A DNA stretch of 64,000 nucleotides from NCBI GenBank assembly GCA_034521755.1, contig JAXHMB010000001.1, positions 186,001 to 250,000 of the forward strand. The letters are read 5' to 3'. Position 1 is the stretch's first letter. Every line of letters starts with the position of its first letter. The translations under genes were made by a program, and so were the position numbers. Below are positions 26,524-35,771 of this stretch, piece after piece. Under the pieces are notes generated by a model. The model saw only the letters and a program-made list of their open reading frames with translations, made no database searches and had not been told where the DNA came from. The stretch is from JAXHMB01 sp034521755 (lineage in GTDB: Bacteria; Bacteroidota; Rhodothermia; Balneolales; Balneolaceae).

Positions 26524-27225
26524 ATGTCAGATTCTAATAATCAATCCATACAGCTACCTAGAAACTTTGATAAGGATCACAGTGATGATTTGTGGAGTGT
26601 CTTTAAAATTATGGGTGAATTTGTAGATGGGTATGATAAACTCTACAAGATAGGGCCCTGTGTATCGATTTTTGGCTCGGCCAGAATGAATACTGAAAAC
26701 AAGTATTATCAAAAGGCGGTACAAACTGCAAAACTTGTTACTGAGAAAGGTTTTGGCGTTATAACCGGCGGTGGACCGGGTCTGATGGAAGCTGCCAACA
26801 AGGGAGCTCATGATGGAAAAGGAAAGTCTGTTGGACTTGGAATAAGTCTACCGCACGAGCAGGGAGTAAATAAATATGTTGATGAGGATTATGAAATTGA
26901 TTTTTATTATTTCTTTGCACGAAAAGTAATGTTTGTGAAATATGCTCAGGGCTTCATCGTGTTTCCGGGTGGATTTGGAACATTAGATGAATTATTTGAG
27001 GCGTTAACCCTCATTCAAACAAGCAAATCAACAAAATTTCCTATTGTCTTATTTGGATCAGAATATTGGGAAGGTCTGATTGATTGGATTAAGAACACCA
27101 TGTTGGATTATGGAACAATTTCTCCAGAAGATTTGAACTTGTTTCACTTAACTGATAAGCCGGAAGACGCTGTAGATGTTATTTGTGACTACTATGAGAA
27201 GCATAAAGTAAGTCCAAACTTCTAA
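26524..27225 (+). CDS. TIGR00730/LOG family Rossmann protein
   Basis: Nucleotide monophosphate phosphoribohydrolase-like protein (LOG family), 233 residues. The family motifs are clear: FGSARMNTENKYY near the N terminus, GGGPGLMEAANKGA, and PGGFGTLDELFEALT. It could release free base from a nucleoside 5'-monophosphate; substrate is not certain. It follows DUF5683 after 7 bases, so it may share the parAB transcript. A second LOG-family gene occurs at 38645-39181. Confidence 0.9.
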   Translation: MSDSNNQSIQLPRNFDKDHSDDLWSVFKIMGEFVDGYDKLYKIGPCVSIFGSARMNTENKYYQKAVQTAKLVTEKGFGVITGGGPGLMEAANKGAHDGKGKSVGLGISLPHEQGVNKYVDEDYEIDFYYFFARKVMFVKYAQGFIVFPGGFGTLDELFEALTLIQTSKSTKFPIVLFGSEYWEGLIDWIKNTMLDYGTISPEDLNLFHLTDKPEDAVDVICDYYEKHKVSPNF

Positions 27226-27395
27226 TACTAATAAAGAAAAGGGAACAAAAAGCTGTACATGCTTTATAAGGTATGTGGAATCACCTGTAATCTTTATGGA
27301 CAATAAAAAAGTGATTTCATGAGTTTTACTTTTAAATAAATACCTAAATTTATTACATTTTACGCTTTAATTATCCATCAAACTAAATTAGGACA

Positions 27396-28424
27396 ATGAA
27401 GTATTTTAAAAACAGTGCCATAAAATTGTTGCTTGGGTTTCTATTAATCGGTTTTGCTACCAACGCAACGGCTCAAAATCGGGCAGCAGCAGTGCAGGCT
27501 TATAACCAAGCGCTTGATCTACAAAATGCTGAGAACTATCAACAGGCTATTGATATGTTTTCTCAAGCTAAAGCACAAGCACAACAAGCCGAAGACGCTG
27601 GTGAAAAGGGTCAGGATATCATTGAGCTCGTGAATAAAAAGCTTCCAAGACTTTATTATAATCTGGCGGGATCAAAATATTCTGAATTTCAACAGGATAA
27701 AACAATGGCTAATCTGGATGCTACTATAGATGCATTTAAAGAGGCCAGAGGAATTGCGGAAGAATATAATGATGAAGAATTTGCATCAAAATCATCTCAA
27801 GTAGTAACCAAGCTCTTATATTCAAAATCTATTCTTCAGTATCGCAATAAAAACCATGATGCTGCATTAGCAACTTTAGATCAGGTCACAGAGAGAGATC
27901 CGAACTATGCTCAGGCCTATTATCAAAAAGCTATTGTAATAAAGAATAAGCCGGAAAGTACTGTTGAAAACTACTTGGCTGCTATTGATAAGGCAATTGA
28001 GGTTGGCAATGCTAATAATCCCGATGTTGTTTCTCAAGCGAAAGAATCGGTTGTTGAAGAATTAGTTTACCGTGGTGCTAATGCAACAGAAAACAAAAAC
28101 TATTCAAGAGCTGAAGATCTTTTGAATAAAGCACTGAACTATGATGCACAAAATGCTAATGTTCATTATCGACTTGCAGAAGCATATAATAAACAAGTTA
28201 AATCTGACCAGGCTATAAGCCATGCCAGAAAAGCACTCGATTATGAAAACGGCGGTAGAACAGCCAGGGCAAAAATTTATTTTGAACTTGCTACTGCTCT
28301 AAAGATAAAAGGGAATATTGAAGAAGCATGCAGTGCTTTTAAAAATGCTGCTTATGGAGAATTTAAATCTCCTGCAGAGCACCAAATGGAGTATGAACTA
28401 AAGTGTGATAGTGCAACCAACTAG
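27396..28424 (+). CDS. Tetratricopeptide repeat protein
   Basis: Exported scaffold protein, 342 residues. An N-terminal signal peptide (about 1-26, KLLLGFLLIGFATNATAQ) is followed by about six TPR-like helical pairs; examples are AYNQALDLQNAENYQQAID, AYYQKAIVIKNKP and VHYRLAEAYNKQVKSDQAI. No catalytic domain is visible. A ribosome-binding site TTAGGA precedes the ATG. A strong terminator follows, so it is the last gene of its transcript. Partner proteins are unknown. Confidence 0.85.
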   Translation: MKYFKNSAIKLLLGFLLIGFATNATAQNRAAAVQAYNQALDLQNAENYQQAIDMFSQAKAQAQQAEDAGEKGQDIIELVNKKLPRLYYNLAGSKYSEFQQDKTMANLDATIDAFKEARGIAEEYNDEEFASKSSQVVTKLLYSKSILQYRNKNHDAALATLDQVTERDPNYAQAYYQKAIVIKNKPESTVENYLAAIDKAIEVGNANNPDVVSQAKESVVEELVYRGANATENKNYSRAEDLLNKALNYDAQNANVHYRLAEAYNKQVKSDQAISHARKALDYENGGRTARAKIYFELATALKIKGNIEEACSAFKNAAYGEFKSPAEHQMEYELKCDSATN

Positions 28425-28445
28425 CATTTTCCCCATATTCTTTTT

Positions 28446-28477
28446 AAAAGCCTCTCAATATTTGAGAGGCTTTTTTT
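28446..28477 (+). terminator. Rho-independent terminator after the TPR gene
   Basis: AAAGCCTCTCAA-TAT-TTGAGAGGCTTT is a perfect 12-bp stem with a 3-base loop, followed by a run of T. Confidence 0.95.
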
Positions 28478-28584
28478 ATTTATAGAATTCATCCCATCTT
28501 TTGCTTTTAAGTAATTTGATGTTTACCTATTTTCTGAACGAATTCTATCTACAATCTTTTAATTGATCCTCAAACTACTTCTTC

Positions 28585-30588
28585 ATGTCAAACTCATCTC
28601 TGGAAGAACGCTGTGTAAATACAATTCGAACGCTTTCAATGGATGCTGTACAAGCTGCAGAATCGGGTCATCCCGGAATGCCCATGGGTATGGCTGATGC
28701 GGCTTTTGTACTTTGGACAAAATTTTTGAAACACGATCCTTCTCATCCTGGATGGTATGACCGAGATCGATTTATCTTATCGGCAGGACATGGCTCCATG
28801 TTGCTTTATAGCCTTCTTCATCTTACCGGTTATGAAGTCTCTTTAGATGAGCTCAAGAATTTCAGGCAATGGGGAAGTATCACCCCGGGCCACCCAGAGT
28901 ATGGAATAACACCGGGTGTTGAGACTACAACAGGGCCGCTTGGACAAGGATTTGCCACCGGGGTAGGTATGGCTATGGCTGAAGCACATCTTGCAGAAAA
29001 ATACAATACAGAGGGGCATAAAGTCACCGATCATTACACGTATGGCATTGTCAGTGATGGTGATTTAATGGAAGGAATTTCTCACGAGGCAGCTTCATTG
29101 GCTGGTCATTTAAAACTTGGCAAAATAATTTACTTGTATGATGCCAATGAAATCTCCATTGATGGAAGTACAGATTTAGCATATACCGAAGATGCAGAGA
29201 AACGATTTGAAAGTTACCACTGGCATGTTCAAAATATTGATGGTCATGACCGGGATGCTGTAGAGAAAGCAATTATTGAAGCCCAAAAAGTTGATGATCA
29301 ACCCTCAATTATTATTTGCAAGACTCATATCGGGTTCGGAAGTCCTAATAAGCAAGATAGCGCTGATTCTCATGGAGCACCACTTGGTGAAGATGAGATC
29401 AAGCTTACAAAAGAAAACCTGGATTGGGATCCGGAAAAGAAGTTTTTTATTCCTGATGAGGTTCTAACGCATTTCCGCAAAGCCAAGGAAAAGGGAAAGC
29501 AAAGTTTTGAACAATGGAAAACTCTTGTTGAAAACTTTGCCACAACATCTCCAGAAGAAGCCAAACAATTTAATCAACAGATTAACAGGTTGCTACCCAC
29601 AAACCTGGAAGAGTTATTGCCTGTTTTTGATGCTGATTCCAAAGGTATTGCCACACGAGCTGCCTCAGGTAAAGTGATTAATGCTATTGCCGGAGAAATT
29701 CATGCTATGGTTGGAGGTTCTGCAGATCTCACGGGCAGTAATAAAACCTGGATTAATGACGCAGAAATATTAGATGCTGATAATTATTCCGGACGCAACA
29801 TCCATTATGGAGTCCGCGAACATGCTATGGGTGCAGCCATGAATGGGATGGCCTTGCACGGTGGAATTATTCCATTTGGCGGCACGTTCTTAATTTTTTC
29901 TGACTACTGCCGTCCGGCAATACGTATTGCAGCACTTTCTCATATTCCGTCTGTTTTTGTTTTTACACATGACAGCATCGGTCTTGGAGAAGATGGGCCT
30001 ACACATCAACCCATTGAACACCTGGCTTCTTTGCGTGCTATGCCTAATGTGCAAGTATTACGTCCTGCCGATGCCAATGAGGTATCATGGGCCTGGAAAG
30101 CTGCACTCGAAAAAACAGACGGGCCATCGCTTATCGTTTTAACAAGACAAAGTTTGCCAACCTTAGACAGGTCTAAGTTTAGTTCTGCTTCAGAAACAGA
30201 AAAGGGAGCCTATATCTTATCCGACTCAGAAAAGGATACGCCCGATGCACTTTTGATGGCTTCAGGCTCTGAAGTGCAGTTGATGATAGAGGCTCAGGAG
30301 TTGCTTCGCCAAGATGATGTTGATGCCCGTGTAATAAGCATGCCAAGCTGGGAGCTGTTTGAAAAACAAGATGCCAAATACAAAGAAGATGTACTGCCTG
30401 CATCCGTCACAGCAAGGGTTTCTATTGAAGCCGGAGCTACACTGGGGTGGGAGCGGTATACCGGAAGTAAAGGTAAAGTTATAGGGCTAGACCACTTTGG
30501 AGCATCAGCACCTTATGAAGCTCTTTATGAGCAGTTTGGCCTTACCGCCGACCGGGTGGTTAAAGAAACTAAGAAGCTGCTCGGCTAG
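28585..30588 (+). CDS. tkt: Transketolase
   Basis: Thiamine diphosphate-dependent transfer of two-carbon ketol units in the pentose phosphate pathway, 667 residues, full length. The pyrophosphate domain opens RTLSMDAVQAAESGHPGMPMG and contains the ThDP motif YGIVSDGDLMEGISHEAAS (GDG...N). The Pyr domain contains GVREHAMGAAMNGMALHGG and FTHDSIGLGEDGPTHQPIEH. The C-terminal domain ends at GLTADRVVKETKK. It is convergent with the SpoIIE-type phosphatase gene, with only 2 bases between stops. Confidence 0.96.
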   Translation: MSNSSLEERCVNTIRTLSMDAVQAAESGHPGMPMGMADAAFVLWTKFLKHDPSHPGWYDRDRFILSAGHGSMLLYSLLHLTGYEVSLDELKNFRQWGSITPGHPEYGITPGVETTTGPLGQGFATGVGMAMAEAHLAEKYNTEGHKVTDHYTYGIVSDGDLMEGISHEAASLAGHLKLGKIIYLYDANEISIDGSTDLAYTEDAEKRFESYHWHVQNIDGHDRDAVEKAIIEAQKVDDQPSIIICKTHIGFGSPNKQDSADSHGAPLGEDEIKLTKENLDWDPEKKFFIPDEVLTHFRKAKEKGKQSFEQWKTLVENFATTSPEEAKQFNQQINRLLPTNLEELLPVFDADSKGIATRAASGKVINAIAGEIHAMVGGSADLTGSNKTWINDAEILDADNYSGRNIHYGVREHAMGAAMNGMALHGGIIPFGGTFLIFSDYCRPAIRIAALSHIPSVFVFTHDSIGLGEDGPTHQPIEHLASLRAMPNVQVLRPADANEVSWAWKAALEKTDGPSLIVLTRQSLPTLDRSKFSSASETEKGAYILSDSEKDTPDALLMASGSEVQLMIEAQELLRQDDVDARVISMPSWELFEKQDAKYKEDVLPASVTARVSIEAGATLGWERYTGSKGKVIGLDHFGASAPYEALYEQFGLTADRVVKETKKLLG

Positions 30589-30590
30589 TA

Positions 30591-31736
30591 TTATTCGGAC
30601 TTGTGCACACAGGTGAAGGTAATGTCATCAGCGGGTTTTTCATTGCCAATAAAGGCTTCTAACGAAGACTGTACTTTCCGGATAATGGTTTTGGCATGAA
30701 GTGATCCGTATACACTCATAATGGCATCCAGACGCTCATCACCATATTCTTCTCCGTAATCATTACGTGCTTCTGTTAATCCATCAGTATAAAAAATAAC
30801 GCTGTCACCGGGTTTAAAATGAAACTTTTTCTGTTGAAGATGGGCCTCTAAATTTTTGGAAGTAGTCATTCCCAGAGCATATCCATCAGAGCGTAAATCA
30901 AAAGTGGCATCCCGCTCTTTGCTGAAAAATATTGGAGCGTTATGACCTGCCCGGGCAAACTGGAAATTCTCTTCTCCATGTGGGAAAAAGGCGGCACAAG
31001 CTGTTACAAATGTTTTGTCTTTAATATCGGATTTGACATAGTTGTTGAGTTCCAGGAACAACTCTTTCGGGGAGGGGGAACTCTTTTCAAGAATAAGATG
31101 AACCAGCGCCTGCATGCGTACCATGTATAAAGCAGCTGAAAGTCCTTTACCGGAGACATCGGCAATGACAATATATGTGCCTTTATCCGTTTCAATCATG
31201 TCTACATAATCGCCGCCTACCTCTTTGGCAGTATTGGCAAAGGAAGATATTTCCAGCCCGTCTTTATTGTATTCAGTTGCGGGAAGCAAACTCAACTGGA
31301 TCTCTCGCGCCAGATCGATTTCTCTTTTTACATCTGTTTTTTCTAAAAGTTCAAGCATCAGGAGTACCAGCATGGCTCCAAATGCGGCAGGAATCATCAA
31401 GTCATAAAAAATGATATAATTGGCTATTCCTATAAAATCAAACAGGTAATATCCTAAAAAGGAGAGGGAAGAGAGCCCAAAAAATAACCTTCTGGTTGGA
31501 TTTAAACGTTGCGTGAGGGATGAGAAAAGTCGGAAGAATTTGATATGGCCGGGGATTTCTTGTCCTTCGGCACGCTCCATATCTTCACCAATAGCATCTT
31601 TGTAAAGTTGTTTGAGGCGATCTGTATCTTTATAAAACTCTTTCCCCAGCCGTTCCTTGGTCATACCCGAGACATACTCTTTGTATAAGCTCTTGGTATT
31701 TTGTAATGCTGATTGTGCTTCGTTTTTTAATCCCAT
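30591..31736 (-). CDS. SpoIIE-type PP2C phosphatase, membrane-linked
   Basis: 381 residues. N-terminal cytoplasmic helical region (about 1-70), two membrane helices (about 85-130, LFFGLSSLSFLGYYLFDFIG then MIPAAFGAMLVLLMLELL), and a SpoIIE/RsbU PP2C domain (about 145-378). Metal-binding aspartates appear in EVGGDYVDMIET, VIADVSGKGLSAALYMV and FYTDGLTEARND. Such phosphatases usually act on anti-anti-sigma factors in partner-switching stress pathways, but no such partner is encoded nearby. There are no PAS or CheY domains. Confidence 0.88.
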   Translation of the reverse strand: MGLKNEAQSALQNTKSLYKEYVSGMTKERLGKEFYKDTDRLKQLYKDAIGEDMERAEGQEIPGHIKFFRLFSSLTQRLNPTRRLFFGLSSLSFLGYYLFDFIGIANYIIFYDLMIPAAFGAMLVLLMLELLEKTDVKREIDLAREIQLSLLPATEYNKDGLEISSFANTAKEVGGDYVDMIETDKGTYIVIADVSGKGLSAALYMVRMQALVHLILEKSSPSPKELFLELNNYVKSDIKDKTFVTACAAFFPHGEENFQFARAGHNAPIFFSKERDATFDLRSDGYALGMTTSKNLEAHLQQKKFHFKPGDSVIFYTDGLTEARNDYGEEYGDERLDAIMSVYGSLHAKTIIRKVQSSLEAFIGNEKPADDITFTCVHKSE

Positions 31737-31863
31737 CGAAATGGTTTCCTTAAATTTATTTTGAATCAGGTCTTTATTCGAAAACTGGCCAAAAAAGTTT
31801 TACCTTTCTAAATTACATAGCTTAAATAGAATTTTTAAAATCTATAGTCCAAAATAAAAATAA

Positions 31864-34644
31864 ATGTCTAAAAGTCTTTTGTTTCTTCTGGATGGGATGG
31901 CTCTTGCTTACCGGTCTCATTTTGCCTTTATAAATAGTAATCTGCGTAATTCTGAAGGTATTCCCACCGGACCTATTATGGGTTTTGCGAATACGCTCGA
32001 AAAAATGCTGGAAGAAGAGCAACCCACTCATATTGCTGTGGCCTGGGATACACATGCCCCCACATTTCGTCATGAAATGGATGAAGAGTACAAAGCCAAC
32101 CGTCCGCCGCAGCCTGAAGAGCTCAAAGTTGGGATTCCTCTTATTAAAGAAATGTTAGAGGGCTATGGCATTAAAAACATCGAAAAGGATGGCTATGAAG
32201 CGGATGATGTTATTGGCACCATAGCCAGTCGGGCCAATGCTGATGATGTAGATGTTTTTATGGTAACCCCTGATAAAGATTTTATGCAGCTGGTACACGA
32301 TCATATCAAAATGTACAAGCCTGATAACCAGAATGGAGGCTTTAATATCATCGGCCGGGAAGAGGTAAAGGAATATTTTGGTGTTTACCCCGAAAAGGTG
32401 ATAGATGTGCTGGCTATTTTGGGAGATACCTCTGACAATATACCCGGCGTTCGCGGTATTGGTAAAAAAGGAGCTCCAAAACTGATTAAAAAATATGGAA
32501 CCCTTGAGAAAGCAATAGAAGACGCACCCAATATGAGTTCCAAGCGCCACAGAGAGGGCTTGCAGGAGTACTCTGAGGAGGCCTTGCATGCCAAGGAGAT
32601 GGTGACCATCCACACGGACGTACCTGATATTGAAGATTGGGAAGAATTGGAATGGGCAGGACCTGACAACAAAGAGCTGGGTGAATTTTTTAGGCGCATG
32701 GAATTCAGATCGCTAACAAAACAATATCTGGATGAAGAAATTACACGAAGCTCTTCGTCTTCAACATCAAGTGATGATGATGGCCAGGGTGATTTGTTTA
32801 GCGGACCCAAGCCTGCCAAGACTGAAGATAGTGAGTTCGATGCCTATGATGAAGATGCGGTCAGCTATGAGTTTGTAAACAACGCCAAAGATCTAAAAGG
32901 GCTGGTTGAAAAGCTCAGGGATTATGATATCCTCTGTTTTGACACTGAGACAGACGGTGTTGATACCATGGCATCCAACCTGGTTGGTATTTCGTTAAGT
33001 ACAACAGCAGGATCGGCATACTATGTGGCATTGAACGTAGAAAATGGTATACCCGAATCAAAAGCCATACCCATCTTGCAGCCTCTTTTTGATAATGATT
33101 CACTTAAAATTGCACATAACTACAAGTTTGATTACATGATGCTGGTGCGGGCAGGATTAAATATAGAGGGTCCGGCATTCGACACCATGATTGCTGCTTA
33201 TCTGTTGGATGCCAATCAAAAATTAAAGATGGACGAATTGGCTAAGAAGTACTTGAACTATGAACCGATCTCTATTGAAAAACTTATAGGTTCCGGGCGT
33301 AAACAAAAAACCATGGATCAGATTCCGGCTGAAGAGATTACAACCTATGCATGTGAGGACGCAGATATTACCCTTCGGTTATATGAAGTATTGAAAAATA
33401 TGTTGGAAGAGGATGAGCTCAGAAAAATTGCTGAAGATCTTGAGTTTCCACTAATGAGTGTACTGGCCAAGATGGAGATGAACGGCATTCTGCTGGACAA
33501 GGAGATGCTGGATGAATTTTCACAGATACTTACGAATGACATCCTGGAACTGGAGCAAAAGATATATGAAAAGGCAGAGACTGAATTTAATATTAATTCA
33601 CCGCAGCAACTGGGGGAGATACTGTTTGATAAAATGGGACTGCCTGCCGGAAAGAAAACAAAGACCGGACAGTATTCAACGGCAGAATCGGTACTTACAA
33701 AACTGGCCAACGATTACGAAATGCCGGACCTTATCCTAGAATACCGCGCTTTAAGCAAGCTCAAATCTACCTATGTGGATGCACTTCCCAAATTAATTAA
33801 TGAAGAGACGGGCCGGATACATACCGATTTCAACCAAAGCATAGCAGCGACGGGAAGACTTTCTTCCTCCAATCCCAACTTGCAGAATATTCCTATTCGC
33901 ACCAAAAGAGGACGGGAGATACGCAAGGCATTTATTGCTGAAGAGGGCTCTAAACTGCTTTCAGCCGATTATTCACAGGTGGAGCTGCGCGTGATTGCTT
34001 CCATTTCAGGTGATGAAAATATGTCCCAAGCTTTTAAAAATGACGAAGATATTCACTCTCGTACGGCAAAAGAAATATTTGACCTGGATTCATTGGATGA
34101 TGTGACTCCCGATCATCGCCGCAAAGCCAAAGAAGTCAATTTTGGTATTCCCTATGGAGTAAGTGCCTATGGGTTGGCATCACGGCTGGGCATCAGCAAT
34201 GATGAAGGCAAGGAAATGATTGACCAGTATTTTGAGCGCTTTCCGGGCATTCTCACATACATCAACGAGACCAAACAATTTGCCAAAGAATACGGCTATG
34301 TGAAAACACTGATGGGGCGCAGGCGTTATATCCCGGAGATTAATTCCGGTAATTGGAATGTGCGTTCCTTTGCCGAACGAACAGCGATCAATATGCCCAT
34401 ACAGGGCACGGCAGCCGATATCATTAAACTGGCTATGATAGATATACAGCAGTACCTTGAAGAACATGATCTGCAGACCAAGATGCTGCTGCAGGTGCAT
34501 GATGAACTCATCTTTGAGATTCCGGAAGCTGAACAAGATACTGTACCCTCAAAGCTCAAAGAGCTTATGGAAACGGCTTTTGAATTATCTGTACCTCTCA
34601 AAGTAGATATGGGTTTGGCTGACGACTGGCTGGAAGCGCATTAA
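31864..34644 (+). CDS. polA: DNA polymerase I
   Basis: Replication and repair polymerase, 926 residues. Three domains: 5'-3' exonuclease (about 1-290, LLDGMALAYRSHFAF and GDTSDNIPGVRGIGKKGA), 3'-5' exonuclease (about 340-510, with the intact ExoI motif CFDTETDGVD), and family A polymerase (about 530-926). The polymerase motifs are SADYSQVELRVIA (A), RRKAKEVNFGIPYGVSAYGL (B) and LLQVHDELIFEI (C). All three activities look intact because DTE, motif A Asp and motif C HDE are present. An acidic, Ser-rich linker lies near residues 298-330. Confidence 0.97.
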   Translation: MSKSLLFLLDGMALAYRSHFAFINSNLRNSEGIPTGPIMGFANTLEKMLEEEQPTHIAVAWDTHAPTFRHEMDEEYKANRPPQPEELKVGIPLIKEMLEGYGIKNIEKDGYEADDVIGTIASRANADDVDVFMVTPDKDFMQLVHDHIKMYKPDNQNGGFNIIGREEVKEYFGVYPEKVIDVLAILGDTSDNIPGVRGIGKKGAPKLIKKYGTLEKAIEDAPNMSSKRHREGLQEYSEEALHAKEMVTIHTDVPDIEDWEELEWAGPDNKELGEFFRRMEFRSLTKQYLDEEITRSSSSSTSSDDDGQGDLFSGPKPAKTEDSEFDAYDEDAVSYEFVNNAKDLKGLVEKLRDYDILCFDTETDGVDTMASNLVGISLSTTAGSAYYVALNVENGIPESKAIPILQPLFDNDSLKIAHNYKFDYMMLVRAGLNIEGPAFDTMIAAYLLDANQKLKMDELAKKYLNYEPISIEKLIGSGRKQKTMDQIPAEEITTYACEDADITLRLYEVLKNMLEEDELRKIAEDLEFPLMSVLAKMEMNGILLDKEMLDEFSQILTNDILELEQKIYEKAETEFNINSPQQLGEILFDKMGLPAGKKTKTGQYSTAESVLTKLANDYEMPDLILEYRALSKLKSTYVDALPKLINEETGRIHTDFNQSIAATGRLSSSNPNLQNIPIRTKRGREIRKAFIAEEGSKLLSADYSQVELRVIASISGDENMSQAFKNDEDIHSRTAKEIFDLDSLDDVTPDHRRKAKEVNFGIPYGVSAYGLASRLGISNDEGKEMIDQYFERFPGILTYINETKQFAKEYGYVKTLMGRRRYIPEINSGNWNVRSFAERTAINMPIQGTAADIIKLAMIDIQQYLEEHDLQTKMLLQVHDELIFEIPEAEQDTVPSKLKELMETAFELSVPLKVDMGLADDWLEAH

Positions 34645-35040
34645 TTAGTTTTCTTCCGAAACCATAAAACTTTTTTCAGCCAGAATATTTCCGTTCTGAT
34701 CTTCAACAGCTACTCTCCATGCACCGGTCCAGCTGTCCAGGATGGTTTTGGAACTCCATGTCCGCCAGTCTTTGGATTTGATGGTCAAAGGAGTACGAGC
34801 CTTTTCTTCGTCTTTATAAAACCAGACGTGGTAAATTTCTGTAGTATCTTGTGCGCCGGTCACCTTTGTGAAACAGAATAAGTTTTCAACATTGGGTGCA
34901 AAAGTGGAATCTGCACCCACAATAGAACGGTTTTCAACGGCAGTGCCTATTTCAATCGTTTCTACAGACAGATCCTGAGCAGAAAGTGTTCCTGTTACTA
35001 AAAATAGAATTAAGAAAGAAGTAAGTGCTAATTTTTTCAT
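34645..35040 (-). CDS. DUF2914 domain-containing secreted protein
   Basis: 131 residues. Signal peptide (about 1-21, LALTSFLILFLVTGTLSAQ), then a small beta-sandwich matching the DUF2914 pattern: AVENRSIVGADSTFAP, VENLFCFTKVTG and EIYHVWFYKDEEKAR. Family function is unknown. It is convergent with polA (adjacent stops) and separated from fur by about 70 bases. Confidence 0.82.
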   Translation of the reverse strand: MKKLALTSFLILFLVTGTLSAQDLSVETIEIGTAVENRSIVGADSTFAPNVENLFCFTKVTGAQDTTEIYHVWFYKDEEKARTPLTIKSKDWRTWSSKTILDSWTGAWRVAVEDQNGNILAEKSFMVSEEN

Positions 35041-35111
35041 AATGTTAGCCTTATTTTAAAGGTTGCAAACACTGTTACACTCTTTTCTTTAACAAATGTT
35101 CCGAGTAAAGC

Positions 35112-35611
35112 TTAGCCGGTCTTCAACTTGCCTTTTTTATCTTCTTTTCTTTTGGAACAAGTTTCAATGTCATCACAGGAGCCAAAGAAGTGAAGGGAAT
35201 GCCCTGAAATATTGAAATCGTGAATTTTTTCCATCATGGTTTTGATCTCCTGAATGCGCGGATCACAAAATTCCAGTACCGTTCCGCACTCCTGGCAAAT
35301 GATATGATCGTGCTGCTGATAAGCATAAGCCCGCTCATAATGATACTGGTTTTGTCCAAATTGTTGGCGCTGTACCAGTCCGCATTCTACCAAGAGATCC
35401 AGCGTATTGTAGACCGTAGCGCGTGAAACCCTGGCTTCGGTATCCTTCATGTTAAAGTAAATATCATCGGCGTCGAAGTGTCCGTCCGCACGATAAATCT
35501 CTTCCAGCACCATGAAACGTTCTGGCGTTTGGCGTTGATTATGCTCTTTTAATAAGAGCGAAAAATTTCTTTAACCAGATCAATGGTTTCTTCATTTGCG
35601 GGATGCGCCAT
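35112..35611 (-). CDS. fur: Fur family metalloregulator, N terminus frameshifted
   Basis: Iron/zinc-responsive repressor of the Fur superfamily. The intact frame gives 133 residues beginning MVLEEIYRADGHFDADDIY; in front of it, a second frame from the ATG at 35611 encodes MAHPANEETIDLVKEIFRSY and then stops. One base is missing near 35551-35557; restoring it gives the usual Fur helix LKEHNQRQTPERFMVLEEI. The winged helix (SRATVYNTLDLLVECGLV), HDHIICQECG zinc site and C-terminal cysteines (GSCDDIETC) are present. The break looks like sequence error. It could also be a PerR or Zur; residues do not decide it. Confidence 0.85.
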
Positions 35612-35771
35612 AAAAAATCACTTATTTTCTTTTAATATAAGAAATACGGGATGTCTCTAAAAGCACATCAGAAAGGAAGGTGCTGAAATTTGTATTCAGA
35701 ATGTTATATTCAGCAATGGTTACGGGCTTTAACCGTATCGGTCTCACAGAAACATAAATTAACAAAATACT